From assembly GCF_040183065.1 (NCBI RefSeq), contig NC_091124.1, forward strand, positions 63,074,001 through 63,138,000: a DNA stretch of 64,000 nt, read 5' to 3'. Below, piece after piece: positions 23,226 through 36,677 of the stretch. The notes under the pieces were generated by a model. The model saw only the letters and a program-made list of their open reading frames with translations. It did no database searches and was not told the DNA's origin. The first letter of the stretch is position 1. Each line of letters begins with the position of its first letter. This DNA is from Periplaneta americana (taxonomy: Eukaryota > Arthropoda > Insecta > Blattodea > Blattidae). A program made the translations under genes and the position numbers.

Positions 23226-23738
23226 GCAAAGTCTTTGTATAAAAGTAACTTACTTACGCGGCATTCTGAAACTCAACTAAAACACCATTTAGGATTCCGT
23301 AGTAAAATATATACATCAAAACCCTGAATCTTGATCATACCCACTTACCTCAAACATCAAACGTACGTATGGTCCTTCTTGTAACTGAAGACGGCTCTGC
23401 TAAGACTCATCGCATGGTGAAGAAGAAGAATACCCAATATTTATTTTTCCTGTCATTCAATTGCAAGTGATTTACCTTCAATCATTTGCTGTTAAATGTT
23501 ATCACTCCTGTTGGCTATTGGTTCTTGTTTCTTAGACATAATCAAGTCTGCATTGTGCTAGTGTTAAACATATTGCTAACAAAAGTGACGAAACTGTAGG
23601 TAAATTCCAAGAGTGATGTCAATTTTTTGGCCAGTACTGTACGGACAATGACAGACCATCCATGTATTTGGATGCCATCTTTGAGATAAAAGAGAGTCAG
23701 AACGAGACACAGTTCTGCTTGCGATTTTCCTCTCCCTA
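23226..23738. other. no gene recognised
   Basis: No supported feature. Confidence 0.4.
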
Positions 23739-23902
23739 GTATATAGGTATCCTACAAGCAAAACTCAGCTCGGACTACTCGCGACGCGCATGCAGTAGGC
23801 GTGAGAGCATGCTGGGAACGGGAGCATACGTCATCTGCGCGAGGCAGTCACGCCCGCTGGTTTCTGCGCACTGAGTTTTCCTTGTCGGATGCCTATAGTA
23901 TA
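23739..23902. mobile_element. MITE, about 165 bp, GC-rich interior
   Basis: The left end (tatataggtatcctacaagcaaaactcag) and right end (ctgagttttccttgtcggatgcctatagta) are imperfect complements over about 30 bp. The interior (cgcgacgcgcatgcagtaggcgtgagagcatgc) is much GC-richer than its surroundings. No coding capacity. Confidence 0.65.
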
Positions 23903-24216
23903 CAGTAGATCTATCATTTTATGGTAGCATTCCGTTGTTGGGAGTATTCGTCGAATTGAATGACATATGCAGCTTAAATATAAGCAAACCTGGTATTGTC
24001 AGAGTGTAAAAATACTGTTCACACACAATACAAACACTCTCTAATTATCATACTGTGAAAAGCTAGGTAGATATAAACTTTTTTCGCCACACTGTTATAT
24101 GCAATGCTTAGACCTCCTGACTTTTTATCTCCAACAATTCTAAGAAACAACAAACATAACCAAGCAAAAAGGACATAAGAGAGCTACCACCACAAAGTGA
24201 AACATCTATAGCTATT
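23903..24216. other. no gene recognised
   Basis: AT-rich spacer. Confidence 0.4.
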
Positions 24217-24460
24217 AGCCTAGATCATATATACCCAGATTGCTCGGCGTTATAGGTTTTGACGGTAACAACTTTTGTCAGGTTTACTTTGCTGCCATCT
24301 AGTTGTTACATAAGGAGTCACATCATAACTCCCATTTGAATAATTGCATTAGCAACTGTACTGCCATCTCGTGTTCGTTTACGGCGGACGGGTGGCGATC
24401 CTGGCGGTTGTTCCCTTCGAAGTGCAACGATTTTAACATAGGAATGAGCAATCTATATTT
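24217..24460 (-). repeat. repeat family R1, copy 2 (inverted)
   Basis: Reverse-complement partner of 20010-20247, including 'tttacggcggacgggtggcgatcctggcggttgtt'. The two copies lie 4 kb apart in opposite orientation, with a few small indels. Confidence 0.8.
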
Positions 24461-24650
24461 GATCTGGGCTATTAGGCTATATATATTTTTGGGGCTTTCA
24501 CCTACAAAATTCTCAATTGTTTTTTTTCAAAGGAAATGGCGAAAATCGGAATTAGAAAGAGATGGAGCTCACATAGACAAATCCTCTAAGCCACATTCCC
24601 TTGCAAGGAAGATCGATCGCGTACCTTTTAATTCTTCCTCGCATTTCACT

Positions 24651-24688
24651 TTCATTCATTCATTCATTCATTCATTCATTCATTCATT
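24651..24688. repeat. (ATTC)n microsatellite
   Basis: About nine tandem ATTC units. Confidence 0.95.
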
Positions 24689-26237
24689 TGACAAATCTGA
24701 CAAGAAGTATCTTTGACACATGTAACTTCGAGAGACATTTCATGCCAGAATCATGAGGAATTTTGTTCAGAATTGTAAGAAAAATACATAAGGAAAAATC
24801 ACAACAGTGAGGTAAATTATATTTGGAACGTAAGAAATTTATTACAAAAAAATATTTATGACAAACGAGGCTTGAGCATCACACAGGCGTCTCTGGACAC
24901 CGTAATCGAGCACACACATTTTTTTGCGAAATCATTGAATTCACAGCTGGGTGTTCCTCTCAGTGTTTACTTCTACAGTACCATACATATAATCGTAATG
25001 GCAATATACTTACCAATAAAATGTATACCAGTCAAATAATTTCAACTCTTTTCGAATAAAAAACATAGACCTATTTTCCTCCCAGACGACATCTTTGTTG
25101 ATTTATAGACTCAAATCGTAGTGATATTCTATAATTTTCATGAATGCTATGGACACTTAACACAGCTTCCATACTTCATGCTAACTAACATGAAAAGGCC
25201 GTGTTAAACGATAGATATTCCGAAATGAAGATCGCTGGTGAATTCCTTAGCATCATTCTGAGTGTAGTGATAACGAAGCATTCAGGTAAACTTAGTAAGG
25301 TATAGGACCACTTGCCGCTGACTGCATTTATAGCACCTTCTTTAGAATAAATCTGGAGACGCCCAAAAACTCGCGCTCTTCTTGAATATTTACATTAGGT
25401 ACACATACACACATTTCCGAATCCCGATCAATCACACTATCACTATGGGCGTGAATTGTTTCCACGGTAGTTCAGAGTACAATTTACTCACAGGTCTGAC
25501 ATAAGTCCCTTACTATTTTCCAGTGTTCTGTAATAGAGACAACGAAGGCTAAACCCAACCGTATGAAAGAAGGTGAAAATCTGTGCAATTATAAGGAGGC
25601 CATTGCTATTATGGTGTTGATACACTTTCATTGTATACTTAACGTGACGAATTTTTGTAGTGGTTGTGCTTGCCTTGTGAACGATATGTCAGCTTACAGC
25701 TTGCCTTATACGATATTTGGAGATTTTCTTTCTGTGCAGTTCAAAGTTTGACTTGAGAAGCATTTGGCCGTCAGTTCCTGACGTGACAACAGTGGCTTGT
25801 TCGTCTGCACTTTAAACTGAAATGAATACTGTTATATGCTTTTCTTTTTATTTTAATTGAAGTATGTAATTGTTTCTTGTTTTCTATTACACAAAATGTA
25901 ATAGGACAATATAATTAATAATATCAGCTTTATCTCACATGTACTTATGAAATCTTGAACAACACAGAGAGAAAATCCGTGAGCAAGCTGATTTACCTTA
26001 ACTCGATCACAAATCTTGCCACCGCATAGTCTTAAGCTTTTGTCTTCGTTTGTACTGATGAGAAAAATTACTACGCGAAAAATCTTGCTATTCTGTTTTA
26101 TCTTTCACATGTTCTTTAACTATGAGTGTAACAGAATTCAAAATTGGTTTAGAAGTAATTCTTCTGTATCAAATGTCTGGAAGATACCATACTCTGCAGC
26201 ACACTATATAAGATGCGAGAAAGCTCCAAATTCCAAC
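24689..26237. other. 3' flank of the NPC2-like gene
   Basis: AT-rich, without a supported coding region. A short minus-strand open stretch around 24865-24975 was considered as an exon and rejected. A candidate poly(A) signal for the NPC2-like gene is at 25847-25852. Confidence 0.45.
25847..25852 (-). terminator. candidate poly(A) signal of the NPC2-like gene
   Basis: AATAAA on the minus strand, about 385 nt past the stop codon at 26238. Many AT-rich hexamers exist here, so this is only a positional candidate. Confidence 0.35.
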
Positions 26238-26381
26238 TTAGTGCCGGTATATTATATCAGCCAGTGTTACATTTTTTCCTGCATTGTGAAGGACACTGCT
26301 GTAGATATTCACGTCTATTGTATAGCATGCCAGAGGCGTATCAGCTTCATTCAGCAACATCAGTGTAAAGTACCCCCGAAC
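26238..26381 (-). CDS. NPC2-like: NPC2-like exon 4: sixth Cys, C-terminus and stop
   Basis: The acceptor 'cgtttgctccacag' joins in phase 0 to VRGYFTLMLLNEADTPLACY, then TIDVNIYSS, which fits the last beta strands of an ML domain and supplies the sixth cysteine. A 19-residue tail ends in YRH before TAA at 26238. This is the least certain exon because strong Trp landmarks of vertebrate NPC2 are absent. Phase, acceptor and cysteine placement all agree. Confidence 0.75.
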   Translation of the reverse strand, partial: VRGYFTLMLLNEADTPLACYTIDVNIYSSVLHNAGKNVTLADIIYRH

Positions 26382-29300
26382 CTGTGGAGCAAACGAATTT
26401 AGGCTTTCAAACGTTATCACATTATGTTGATTAAATGTTTCATGACTCCTGGAACTAATTGCCTTTTTACTAGTGTTTTTTTTTTAAATATTGCTTTACA
26501 CATCGCATAAGGAATATCGATGGTGTTGAATAGCAATCTCGTATGTAAAAAGAGAACAAAATGAGATTAAACTTTATTTCTATAAAAGAAGTCTTCTCCA
26601 AGCTTCTGCAAACACGTCTTAAGTCAAGGTATGTATACAAACTTCACAAGAAGAGATTTAAATATCCTCGTATAACTGACATTTGTTCATTATCAAGATA
26701 TTAAAATATTTCTAGATTTTCTGGAAAATTCAATTTTTTGACATACGAAGTTGCTGTCCATCACCATCGATATTGTTAAATACCCGAAGTGAGAAAAATG
26801 TTTTCATCAAAACAAAGAAAAATACACACTATCAGTTTGATGGTTCTTTAGGTCATGCGGCTGTAGTATTTAAGGAGGCAATTCGACCTTTACAGAAAAA
26901 ATTTATAATACTGAAGTATCCTGATTCTTCAGCCATTTTAAGAATCGTCTCCATATCTAGTGCCATGTTTGTCATTCAAATACACATGAAAATGAACATC
27001 ACAGGATACATCGAACACTAATATACATATTATGTCTTATAAGCAGGCTTCGGTCCTGGGCACAAAAACGCATGACGTTCAGAACGCACAGATAATAGTG
27101 TTGTGTTGGCCGAGTGGACTGGGAGATGGAGAGCGCCATTACTTCGTATCTCAACGTGTAAACAGTCCATCACAGTACGATAAAAATATATTTCACTCTG
27201 TACAGATGCAGTATATACAGTACATTCCTAGTGTAGACAATAAATGTCTACCATTAAAGTATTAACGTGAGTTGTAACCTTCAATCAGGTGTCCCTACGC
27301 CGAAGCCTGTTACACGTAACGCAGCCAAGCAGCAATACACACAACGGTAATGCACATTATGGACTCATCTGTGCTGTTGCAGTGGGGTTACTGCACACGG
27401 GTCATGACGTCATTTATACTCCGTGTACCTCATATATGTTACTCTGGTCCCTAGGCCGAAGCCTGCTTATAAGTAATGTCGGTTTGAGAGTAAACTTTTA
27501 GCTTGAGTGTACTGTGACAAAAAATAATCTAGTAATCTTCAAAGCAATGGCCATTAGATTATATGGTCTCCAACGGGGTTTGTTATCCCGCGACGCTACC
27601 AGTTTCTGATTGTTTGGTGCGAAGATTTAGGCTTTATACATTTCAATTTCAGTATACTTCCAAATTTTCGGAATTTCTTCCAAGCAGAAAGTGGACAATG
27701 GATCAAAAGAGATGGTAATCTGAATGCGCACGATCAGGACTGTAATATGCCGAATGTGCTAGATATTCGATTCCTCCTGTTTCCTGAATTTTTTTCATAG
27801 TTGTTCTTCCGGTGTAAGATCTCGCAAATGAATTCTTTTCGATTAACTAATGCGGAGTACCCCTATCTCAAAACTTCATCAGCTCGGTCTAGCTTTTGAA
27901 AATAAAGACTGCGACTGTATGTCCGTTTGGGATAAACTCTCCGTGAATCACATCTTCAAAATTCCACCAGACATATGACATATTTTGATACTGAACCAAT
28001 TTTGTTTAACGATGACTTTGGCAGACTGACGAGGATCGAGCGACTGTTTTGAGGTAACTGGATTCCGGTAATGTATGAAATTTTTAATCAAATGTGACAA
28101 TTGTCCTGATAAATCTTTGAAGAACCAAGTTCATCATCAGTGGATTTTCTTCCATTGCTCTGCGTGTATTCTAAATATTACATACCTTAAGTCTTTCAGG
28201 ACGTTGTAAATCTGTAATGTCTCCTTCTCCATTATTGAATCGCTGGAACCATCTTTATGCTACACACTCAATACTTGTATATGTGTATGTATATTTGCCA
28301 TCAAAATAATATACAACTTGTGTATCATGCGTTAATGGTGGTCCTGTTACATTTTTGTTTTCCAGGAAATCTCCCTTAACTACATTTTACTATTCATAAC
28401 TATTACTATACAGAATGTAAGGGTTATAATTCCATTATTTTAACAGATGATTATTCATGTCATAAGGAAGAAAAAATGAAGGGTTCAGAATCGTAGTGGG
28501 TCAAGCGCTATTTACTAAAACCGTAGAAAACAAGGGTTAAAATGAAGTTATTGCCATAATTAAATGGAAACATATAGCAAGTAATATAAAGTAAACACAT
28601 TAAAACTAAATGATATGTCAATCTTCATTAAACTATGGTATTAACTTAACTTTAACTCTTTCTCCGTTGTTAATAAATGGCGCTTGGCCCACTATGGTTC
28701 TGAACCCTTCAAATGCCCTTACAATTTTTTTCTAATTGTAATATTTAAATAATTATTAAAGTTTACAATATTAGATATTTTGCAACTTTGCTGGATAGGG
28801 AGGAGTGGGTTTATAAGTACACAGTACACCTCAACAACAGACATACCGGTACATATGCTCTGTTCTAATACAGGAGCTTACCATGATAATGCTGTTGTTT
28901 ACATAAAACGAACAGCAAATACAAACTTTCAATCTCATTAATAGAACAATATGGTACATTTACATTTTATGTAACAATATTGCTCCATTGTACGTCTAAA
29001 AAATAAACAATAATGGTTTTCTGCACAAAATCACACGAACGTTTTTCTAAGGCAAAATTTTAATCTCTCCCGCTTCCGTAAAGCAGTATCATTTTTAAAC
29101 AAATTTCTGGTTGTGTAATTTTTGAAACAGGGTAAGAGACTCCTAGTTTCTAAAAATCGTTGAGAAACTGCTACAAAAGTTCGCCGATTAGGTAATCTTC
29201 TTTGAGAAAAATGTTGACGGAACATCCTTCTTGTCTCACTTGAATTACGACGACTTTCTCCATAAATTAATAACATATGGTATTCCTAAACTGTGAATGA

Positions 29301-32300
29301 CATTGTAAGTTTATCGAATACCCTGTACTGAACCGTCATCCGCTCGGCAGTATACGTATGGACAGGGAGCTTGAATTCAGCTGACTCTTCCTTACGTCTG
29401 TGCAGAGTACTGCCTGCTTAACTTAGCTATTTTTCATAACTTTATGAAACACTTTTACATAGCCAGTGAATAAAGAGTGAATCTCTATTATCAACTCTTT
29501 TCTTTTTTCAACCATCAGTTTGATAGTGAATACATCGTTCATGCATGAGCAATTGAGCATGCTTTTGTGAATTCATATTGTTCATCCTGCAGTAAGTGTT
29601 CGCTTAGTTTTTTTGTACTGCATGGAAATTATCTCGAATTTCATAATCGAGAGTTAGCCTAACATTGTGTACGTACGATTTATTGTTTAAAATGGAAGGA
29701 TCATTGCTTCTATGATTGAAGCTTTTTAATTTCGCCAGTCGGTCTGTACAATAGCTGAAATTAATTGTCGACTTCTTTCAGAATATTAAGAAACCTAAAC
29801 GCTATGTAAAATTTGAGACTCATAGGCCTAATATGACTTGCGATTATATATCCTAAATTTACATATTCATAATTACGAAACTGTTCAGATAACGATATGA
29901 CAGTTTTCGTAACTTCGCTCCATTGGACTCAAATGACAGAGTACTACCCAGTTTAATCTTGATAAATTGTGAAATAATAAACGCATGTGAACAAACCTTG
30001 GACCTGTCGGTAGAGTTTCATCGTCATTAACGGCCTTTATTCTTGTTTTTGAAGGATTGTCTTTGAAGTCATGAGAAATGTGACGCTAGTCATCGATGAA
30101 AACTTCCACCTTTTGTTTCATAATCCCTGTAGAATTCGAGAACCTGTTGATTTCTATCATTATACGCACTCCTTCCAATGTCCTTATTTAAATTACATAT
30201 AGGCTATGTTTCTGAGTATGCGTATATTTAATGTTTCTTAATATTATTGAATCAAATATTGTTGAAGTAGTAAATAACTTTACGTTTTTTCTTGACTATC
30301 ATTGGCTGATTATCTCTCTACTGCAACACTCATTACTACAAAATTAGTTTTATTTTATATATTCTAATCTAGCTTGAAGTTATTTGCTTTCGATAAATTC
30401 TGTTATTGAATTTAAGAGTCTACGTTTTCACTACTCTGAATTTTTTAAAAATTTTATTTATAGTCGCTTTAACTACTATGGTCATATTGGGGCTTTACTA
30501 TGGAGGTCATTCATTTTTGTCTGAAGTTCGGCGTTCTCTCTAATCCGAAGACATCTGACGCCCCGACCCGAGGTTCTCTCTCACCATCACGACATCCATC
30601 GCGCTGGCTGGAACTTAAACCCCGATCGGACCTCCGAGATGCTCTCTCACCAATATATCTATCGCGACACTGTACACTTCAACCCCCGACCGAAGCACCA
30701 TCTATTTCCGGGCAGGAAATTTAAACTCACACTTATAGACGCTATCTCGTGTACAATGTTGCAACTATTAACGATAGCTGAATTACTGAAATAATATTTT
30801 AAAGTGTTTTTTCGTGGAAATTGGGTACCAACCCCCGCATTTGCCTTTATTATGAGTGAGAGAAACACACAAAAATCTCAGTCGCGTTGGTCGACCCTGG
30901 GTTTGAACCGGAGACCTTTCGTGTACGAATCTCAAACGCAAGCATCTGAGCTACCATACTCCGTACTCTGAAATCTCACATAGTATTATCATAGTCTAGT
31001 ATATACAGTCACGAAGCTCAATACGTATTAAATATGTGTCTATAGATCAGTTGCTAACCACTAGTATCGCTAATATCGCCTCATTACAGACAATGCGAAA
31101 TAGTATCTGCACAGTCTATTGTTTCTAGTACCCTCATAAACTCAAGCTTCGTGACTGTATATACTAGACTGTAGTATTATTATAATCTCTCTCTGTCTTT
31201 TATGACTTGTACCGATATTTTCTGTAATACTTAAACGACATTTTGTGTTAAAATTAGACCGCCACTGTGGTTCCCTGCTAGCGCACAGGACTTATATGAC
31301 AAGGAGCCCGAGTTAGAATCCAGGTTGATCCATCATGAATTTATAACTTTTGTTGGACAAGCTCGTGGTCTAGGCAACGCAGGGGTTTTCTTCTGGTAAT
31401 CCGGTTCCCCTGTGACATTCCAACAATTCTCCAGGGAGAGGAGTACGAAAAGGATGCCCTTTACCACCTACCCTGTTCAACATCTACCTGGCGGATTTAG
31501 TGAAGAACTCTTTTCAGAACATGGGAAGGGTGATAGTAGGAGGAAGAAGAACAATAAAGTGGTGATAGCAAAGGAAGAAGAATACCAATAAAGTGCATAA
31601 AATTTGCTGATGATATGGGGTTGTTAGCAGAAGAGGAGACGATACTAAAGGATATGCTACTGGAGCTAAATGATAGCTGTGAACGGTATGGGATGAAAAT
31701 AAATGCAAACAAGACGAAGACCATGGTCATAGGAAGAAACGTAAAGAAGATAAATTGCGAATTCTAAATTAGACAGTAGAGCAAGTGAACAGCTCCAAAT
31801 ACTTGGGGTATAGTCTACTATAAGCAGTAACATGAGCTACTGCCAGGAAGTCGAAAGGAGGATAGCAATGACAAAGGAAGCTTTTAATAGCAAAAGGAGC
31901 ATCTTCTGCGGTCCTCTGTAAAAAAAATGATGAAGAGACTAGTCAAGTACTTTGTGTGGAGTGTGGCATTGTATGTGGCAGAAACATGGACATTACGACG
32001 AAGTCCAGAGAAACGACTTGAAGCGTTTGAAATGCGAATATGGTGAAGAATAGAGCGTGTGAAATGGACAGACAGAATAAGGAATGAAGCTGTATTGGAA
32101 AGAATGAGTGAAGAAAGAATGATGCTGAAACTGATCAGGAAGACAAAAAGTAATTGGTTAGCTGTCTGACAAGAAACTGTCTACTGAAGGATGCGCTGGA
32201 AGGAATAGTGAACGGGAGGAGACTTCGGGGCAGAATAAGACATCAGGTGATAGACGACATTAAAATACATAGGCCGCCAAAAAGATGTACTGTATATCCT

Positions 32301-35300
32301 ACACTCTTTGTCGGATTGTATCGGGATATTGTTGCTTTATGTATCTGGCCGCCAACGGCGAACACTTTGAACATCTAAAGTAAGCACGTGCTTAACTGAA
32401 GACAGTACTACATGTGTATTTAAATGTAATAAATAGTTTTCGTTCTTTAAAGAGTGTATACATTTTTTCGGCGGACTCTGTAAATGCATCATATGCGGAG
32501 AAAAATGGCAAGGCCGAAAATAGGAAAGATTAGAGATACTGAGTTTGTAGTGAAAAATTTACTTTAGGCAGAAAATTATGAGTGAATGATTCATCGTCAT
32601 TACGAGTTTAATGTAGACCAACCCCGTGGTGCACTTGGAATAGTTTCTGACGAAGTTGTCTACGTTTCTCGACAGTAGTGATATCTATAAGCCATGCTTC
32701 TAGAGTCGGAGTAAATAACGACAAGTTAAGGGCCTGCCAATGCACAAAGCATTAAAGCACTCTTACAAAAAGTAATTTATTATTCTAAGTTTACTTATCG
32801 CAGTAATGGATATTTTATTTTCACTTCTTATATTCTCTTCCTTGCCAATTCAAGAAATGAGATAGAATCACTTATGATCATCATTAAAGATAGGAATTTA
32901 CCCACAGAGACTACAAGGTTAGGTATGCATAGAGTGTTCGTTGTACGCACGAGAAACATATCCCCATTCAATTGCTGCTATACAAAACACATTTCAGTTA
33001 TAACTAGCCATACCTCAGGCTTCACGTCATTCATGACGTAACGATAGTCTAAGCACAACTAACCTAACATCCTCATGTTGTGGTATAAATTCCTACCTTT
33101 AATCATCATAAAGATACTGATGACTAAATCTACTTAACTGTTCGAGCTTGGATACGAGTATTAATGAACAAAGAAATTCATATTCATAATTGATCACTCA
33201 GTCAAAATAATATGTACAGTGCGTTCGTAGCTCGACCGGACTTGCCGGTCGTTTACGTGTAACTCTGGCGGCAGGCGCGCCAATCTTCACCCAGTCCAAG
33301 ACAGCAGAACGGTCCGACCGAGCTACGAACGCACTGTATATAGTATATATTTTGGAAATTCTTACCGGCACGAGATTTGTCCCAAACGTGACGTAGGCAG
33401 AATACTGATGTGTGACGCCACTCACTACGGGGCATGTAGTGCCGGATCCATCGGCACAGGGTTCGGGAGTCATATCCAGGTCAACTATGATGCCATTGAC
33501 CTTCGCAAACGCCTCTTTGTGAACTGTTTCGGATTGGAAATCTATGTAGGACAAAATATGATGTTGGAAATATTAATTGTGGAACAAATTACAGTATGCA
33601 TTATCGCGTAATTTCCTCTTTCCCCTGAAATTTTTGGTTTAAAATACACCCGGAGAGAGGAATTTATGCAAGTATATTTTCTGAACGGTACGGTGGTATG
33701 AAGTGGTCTAAGGCTTAACTCACATGGACCACAACTTTGCTATTATTTTTCAGTTTTTGTGTGGTTGTGCTGTCGACGGAACCGACCACACGCGGACTCT
33801 TTTGTGCGAGATCGTGCGTATTTGCTTGCTTTCCGCACAAAACCAATACGCGGTAAGTGTGAAATATCACATTCAGTATTCCCAACGTAACACACATAAC
33901 AATTTCCCTCCTCTTACCGCTTAAGCTCCATATTAATTTTACTGCTTTAGGCTTTTAACATATTATTTTTAGAGACGTTTAATATAGTAATAATTAAAAA
34001 TTGGAAATTTACCACTGCAATTTCACCTAAATTGCACTGTTAATTATTGTTTTTAAATATTTGCAAAAATTAAGTAAACTCTACAACACCACAAAAGTTA
34101 CTGCATTTGTAATGCAAGTAACATTAAGGAAGCCGTGAAAAAATCAACAAGATTACAGATGCCGATGTTATTACTGCAATATGTTATATAAATAATATTG
34201 TTAAAATATTAAAATGAAAAATAAACCATTACATAACCTTACCGTTTGTTTTAAGTTCGCATTTATAGACTGGGGGAAAAAAAGACAGACGTATATCACG
34301 GCCTGCTGGAATATAGTAAACACAGAAAACATTTTATAGCAACAATGTTGAAGATAGATATTTTAGTTTTTAAAAGTTGCCGTCATTGAACAGAAACCAA
34401 GATGGAGATTTCATTGCAACTAATTAGAAATTCCTCTTTCAGATATGTAATAAACGATCTTCGCACAAAATAATGTACGATACACGAGCGGTATGTTTAT
34501 TTTCATGTTCTCGGAAATTAAAAAAGCTCAACTACGTTTCGCTTTTTCAGTGTTTTCCTCGAACATGAAAACATCAACATGCCGCTCTTGTAACGCATAT
34601 TACTATTTTGTTGTCGCTTGAAATTCATATCGACCACAGACAACCACACCGGAAGCTTGCTATTTGCCAAGAAATCGTATGTCGTGTGCAAGGGTACAGT
34701 GTCGGTGTGTCGCACTGTGTGAGTTGCGCTCGACCACCGACAGCGACAATTCTGTGGTTGTTCTGTAAGTGATACCGACCACTCACGACCACATACGCCG
34801 ACAATGACTTCAGTCTGTGGTTCGTTTGAGTTACCGTCACCTGTTTCCATACCATAGTGAGGATCACATAAGTTCAGTTCCCAAACAGCAAATATTTCCG
34901 TTTTGTCAGTGTTGCCAATGTCCTATGTACTGAATGACTCTGTACTCTGAATGGCACACATTTACTTCCTTGGAGGAGTCACTGCCACGCTATTTCCTCT
35001 CTTTGACATTGTAATAAAAATCTTAACACGAAAGAAATTCATTAACATGTGAAATGGTATTTTTATCAATTACCCACGTGCATTATCATATCCAAGTATG
35101 TTATATCTATTATCTGACTATTCTTGAATTATAACCACAACACAACACATAAAATAACTATTATGTATTAATATTAATACTAATATTAATTAATTATTGA
35201 CAAGTTCGATTTTCACTATCTTCCAGTAACCGACTCAGAATCTAGTAGTATTTAGTTTTCAAGAACGCCAGTACCGAAGACGCTTGCCACGGCTACGACT

Positions 35301-36611
35301 GTAATACCAACATAACAGTTAAAAAAACATTACCAGTTGTAGTATTTGTCAGTACCGAAATTCTAAACGAATTTGGCAAAAGAAAATTCAACCTTCAAAC
35401 TAGAAAATCACCATAATCCACTAGCATATGTAGTAATGGGGGAAAAATGGTTAGATTTCACCCTTAGGCTATTAAGTTAGTTGGTCTGCCCTATAATTCC
35501 TGCCCACAATAAAATTTAACCACCTTTTTGTGGTTGTGTTGTGGCCCGTGTGAGTTGAGCCGAAGTATTTATAAAAGTTCTGTAAGTATAATTTGTTAAT
35601 TCAACCTTGAATTGAATTGACCTTGATTTTAAGGGAGAGGGCAGTGCGATGTTATTAGCTACATCTGTTGTGCTGACTCTCAAGCTAGGCTCATTCACAA
35701 ACCCACACCGGCTGACAACGCTAAGGTTCGCTGCGTACCCAGGTTCCTAGCGGCAACTCCACTCGTCCCTAGATCAGCCTCCTCCACGCATTGCCAGTGG
35801 GAGTTCGGGGAATTCTATGGAATGATGACAGAATGGAGAAACGTTGATGGAATAATATAGGTGCCTAATATAGACAAACGGGAGAACTTCGAGAAAAACT
35901 CCATTTGCGACCTTCTCCGCCACACGTGTCACTATGGACAAATCTAAAAAAAAATATCGTATTTTACTTGTTTTCATGAAAAAGAATTATCCCTAGTTAG
36001 GAACCACAGGTTTAGATAAATGAGAGTGCAGCAAGATTTTAAATTACAACTTCAATGTGACACGTGTTGAAAAAAAGTAGAAAAACGCTCCTCTAATGGA
36101 TTTCGTTCGTATTCAGCATCTACGAGATAATTCATGGGGAAAATATTAATGGACAATATAATAATTCTTAAAAATATTAATGAATCCTCATTTAAATAAG
36201 AAACACGAAGTCCTATACCGACATAGGCTACTCAGAATCGGTTTTTAAGGATTTCCTGCTTTGGATTTCTGTTCTCTTCTAGTGTTTAAATTATGATTAT
36301 TAGTGGCTAGAAAAAGTTGTAAGTTTAGGGAGTACATTTTCCTGACAGAAAATAAAATTTCCGCAAGAATGAAGTCTTTCTCATGTTTATTTGTTACTAT
36401 AACGATTAGGGTTACGTTAATTTTGTAATTAATTTGTGTATGTATTTACAGGCTATTATATTGTTAACCAAATTAATTTTCAATTAGAAGTAAATGCTTC
36501 AGGTATTAAAAAGTTTCTTAGAGAAAAATAGTATCTTTTTTCCTCTATTTGGGCTACAATTATGTTAAGTAATTAATTTACATAATATTTTTATAACTAT
36601 TTCTCAGTTTC

Positions 36612-36677
<66 letters not shown>

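Noticed and set aside
24303-24716. 137-codon plus-strand frame as a gene
   Set aside because: It runs through repeat family R1 and an (ATTC)n microsatellite.
24865-24975. Alternative last exon of the NPC2-like gene
   Set aside because: An open stretch with two cysteines exists, but the frame does not resemble the last ML strands; the exon at 26238-26381 fits phase, acceptor and cysteine count.
26773-27021. 82-codon plus-strand frame as a gene
   Set aside because: No domain, no splice context, inside an intron of the opposite strand.
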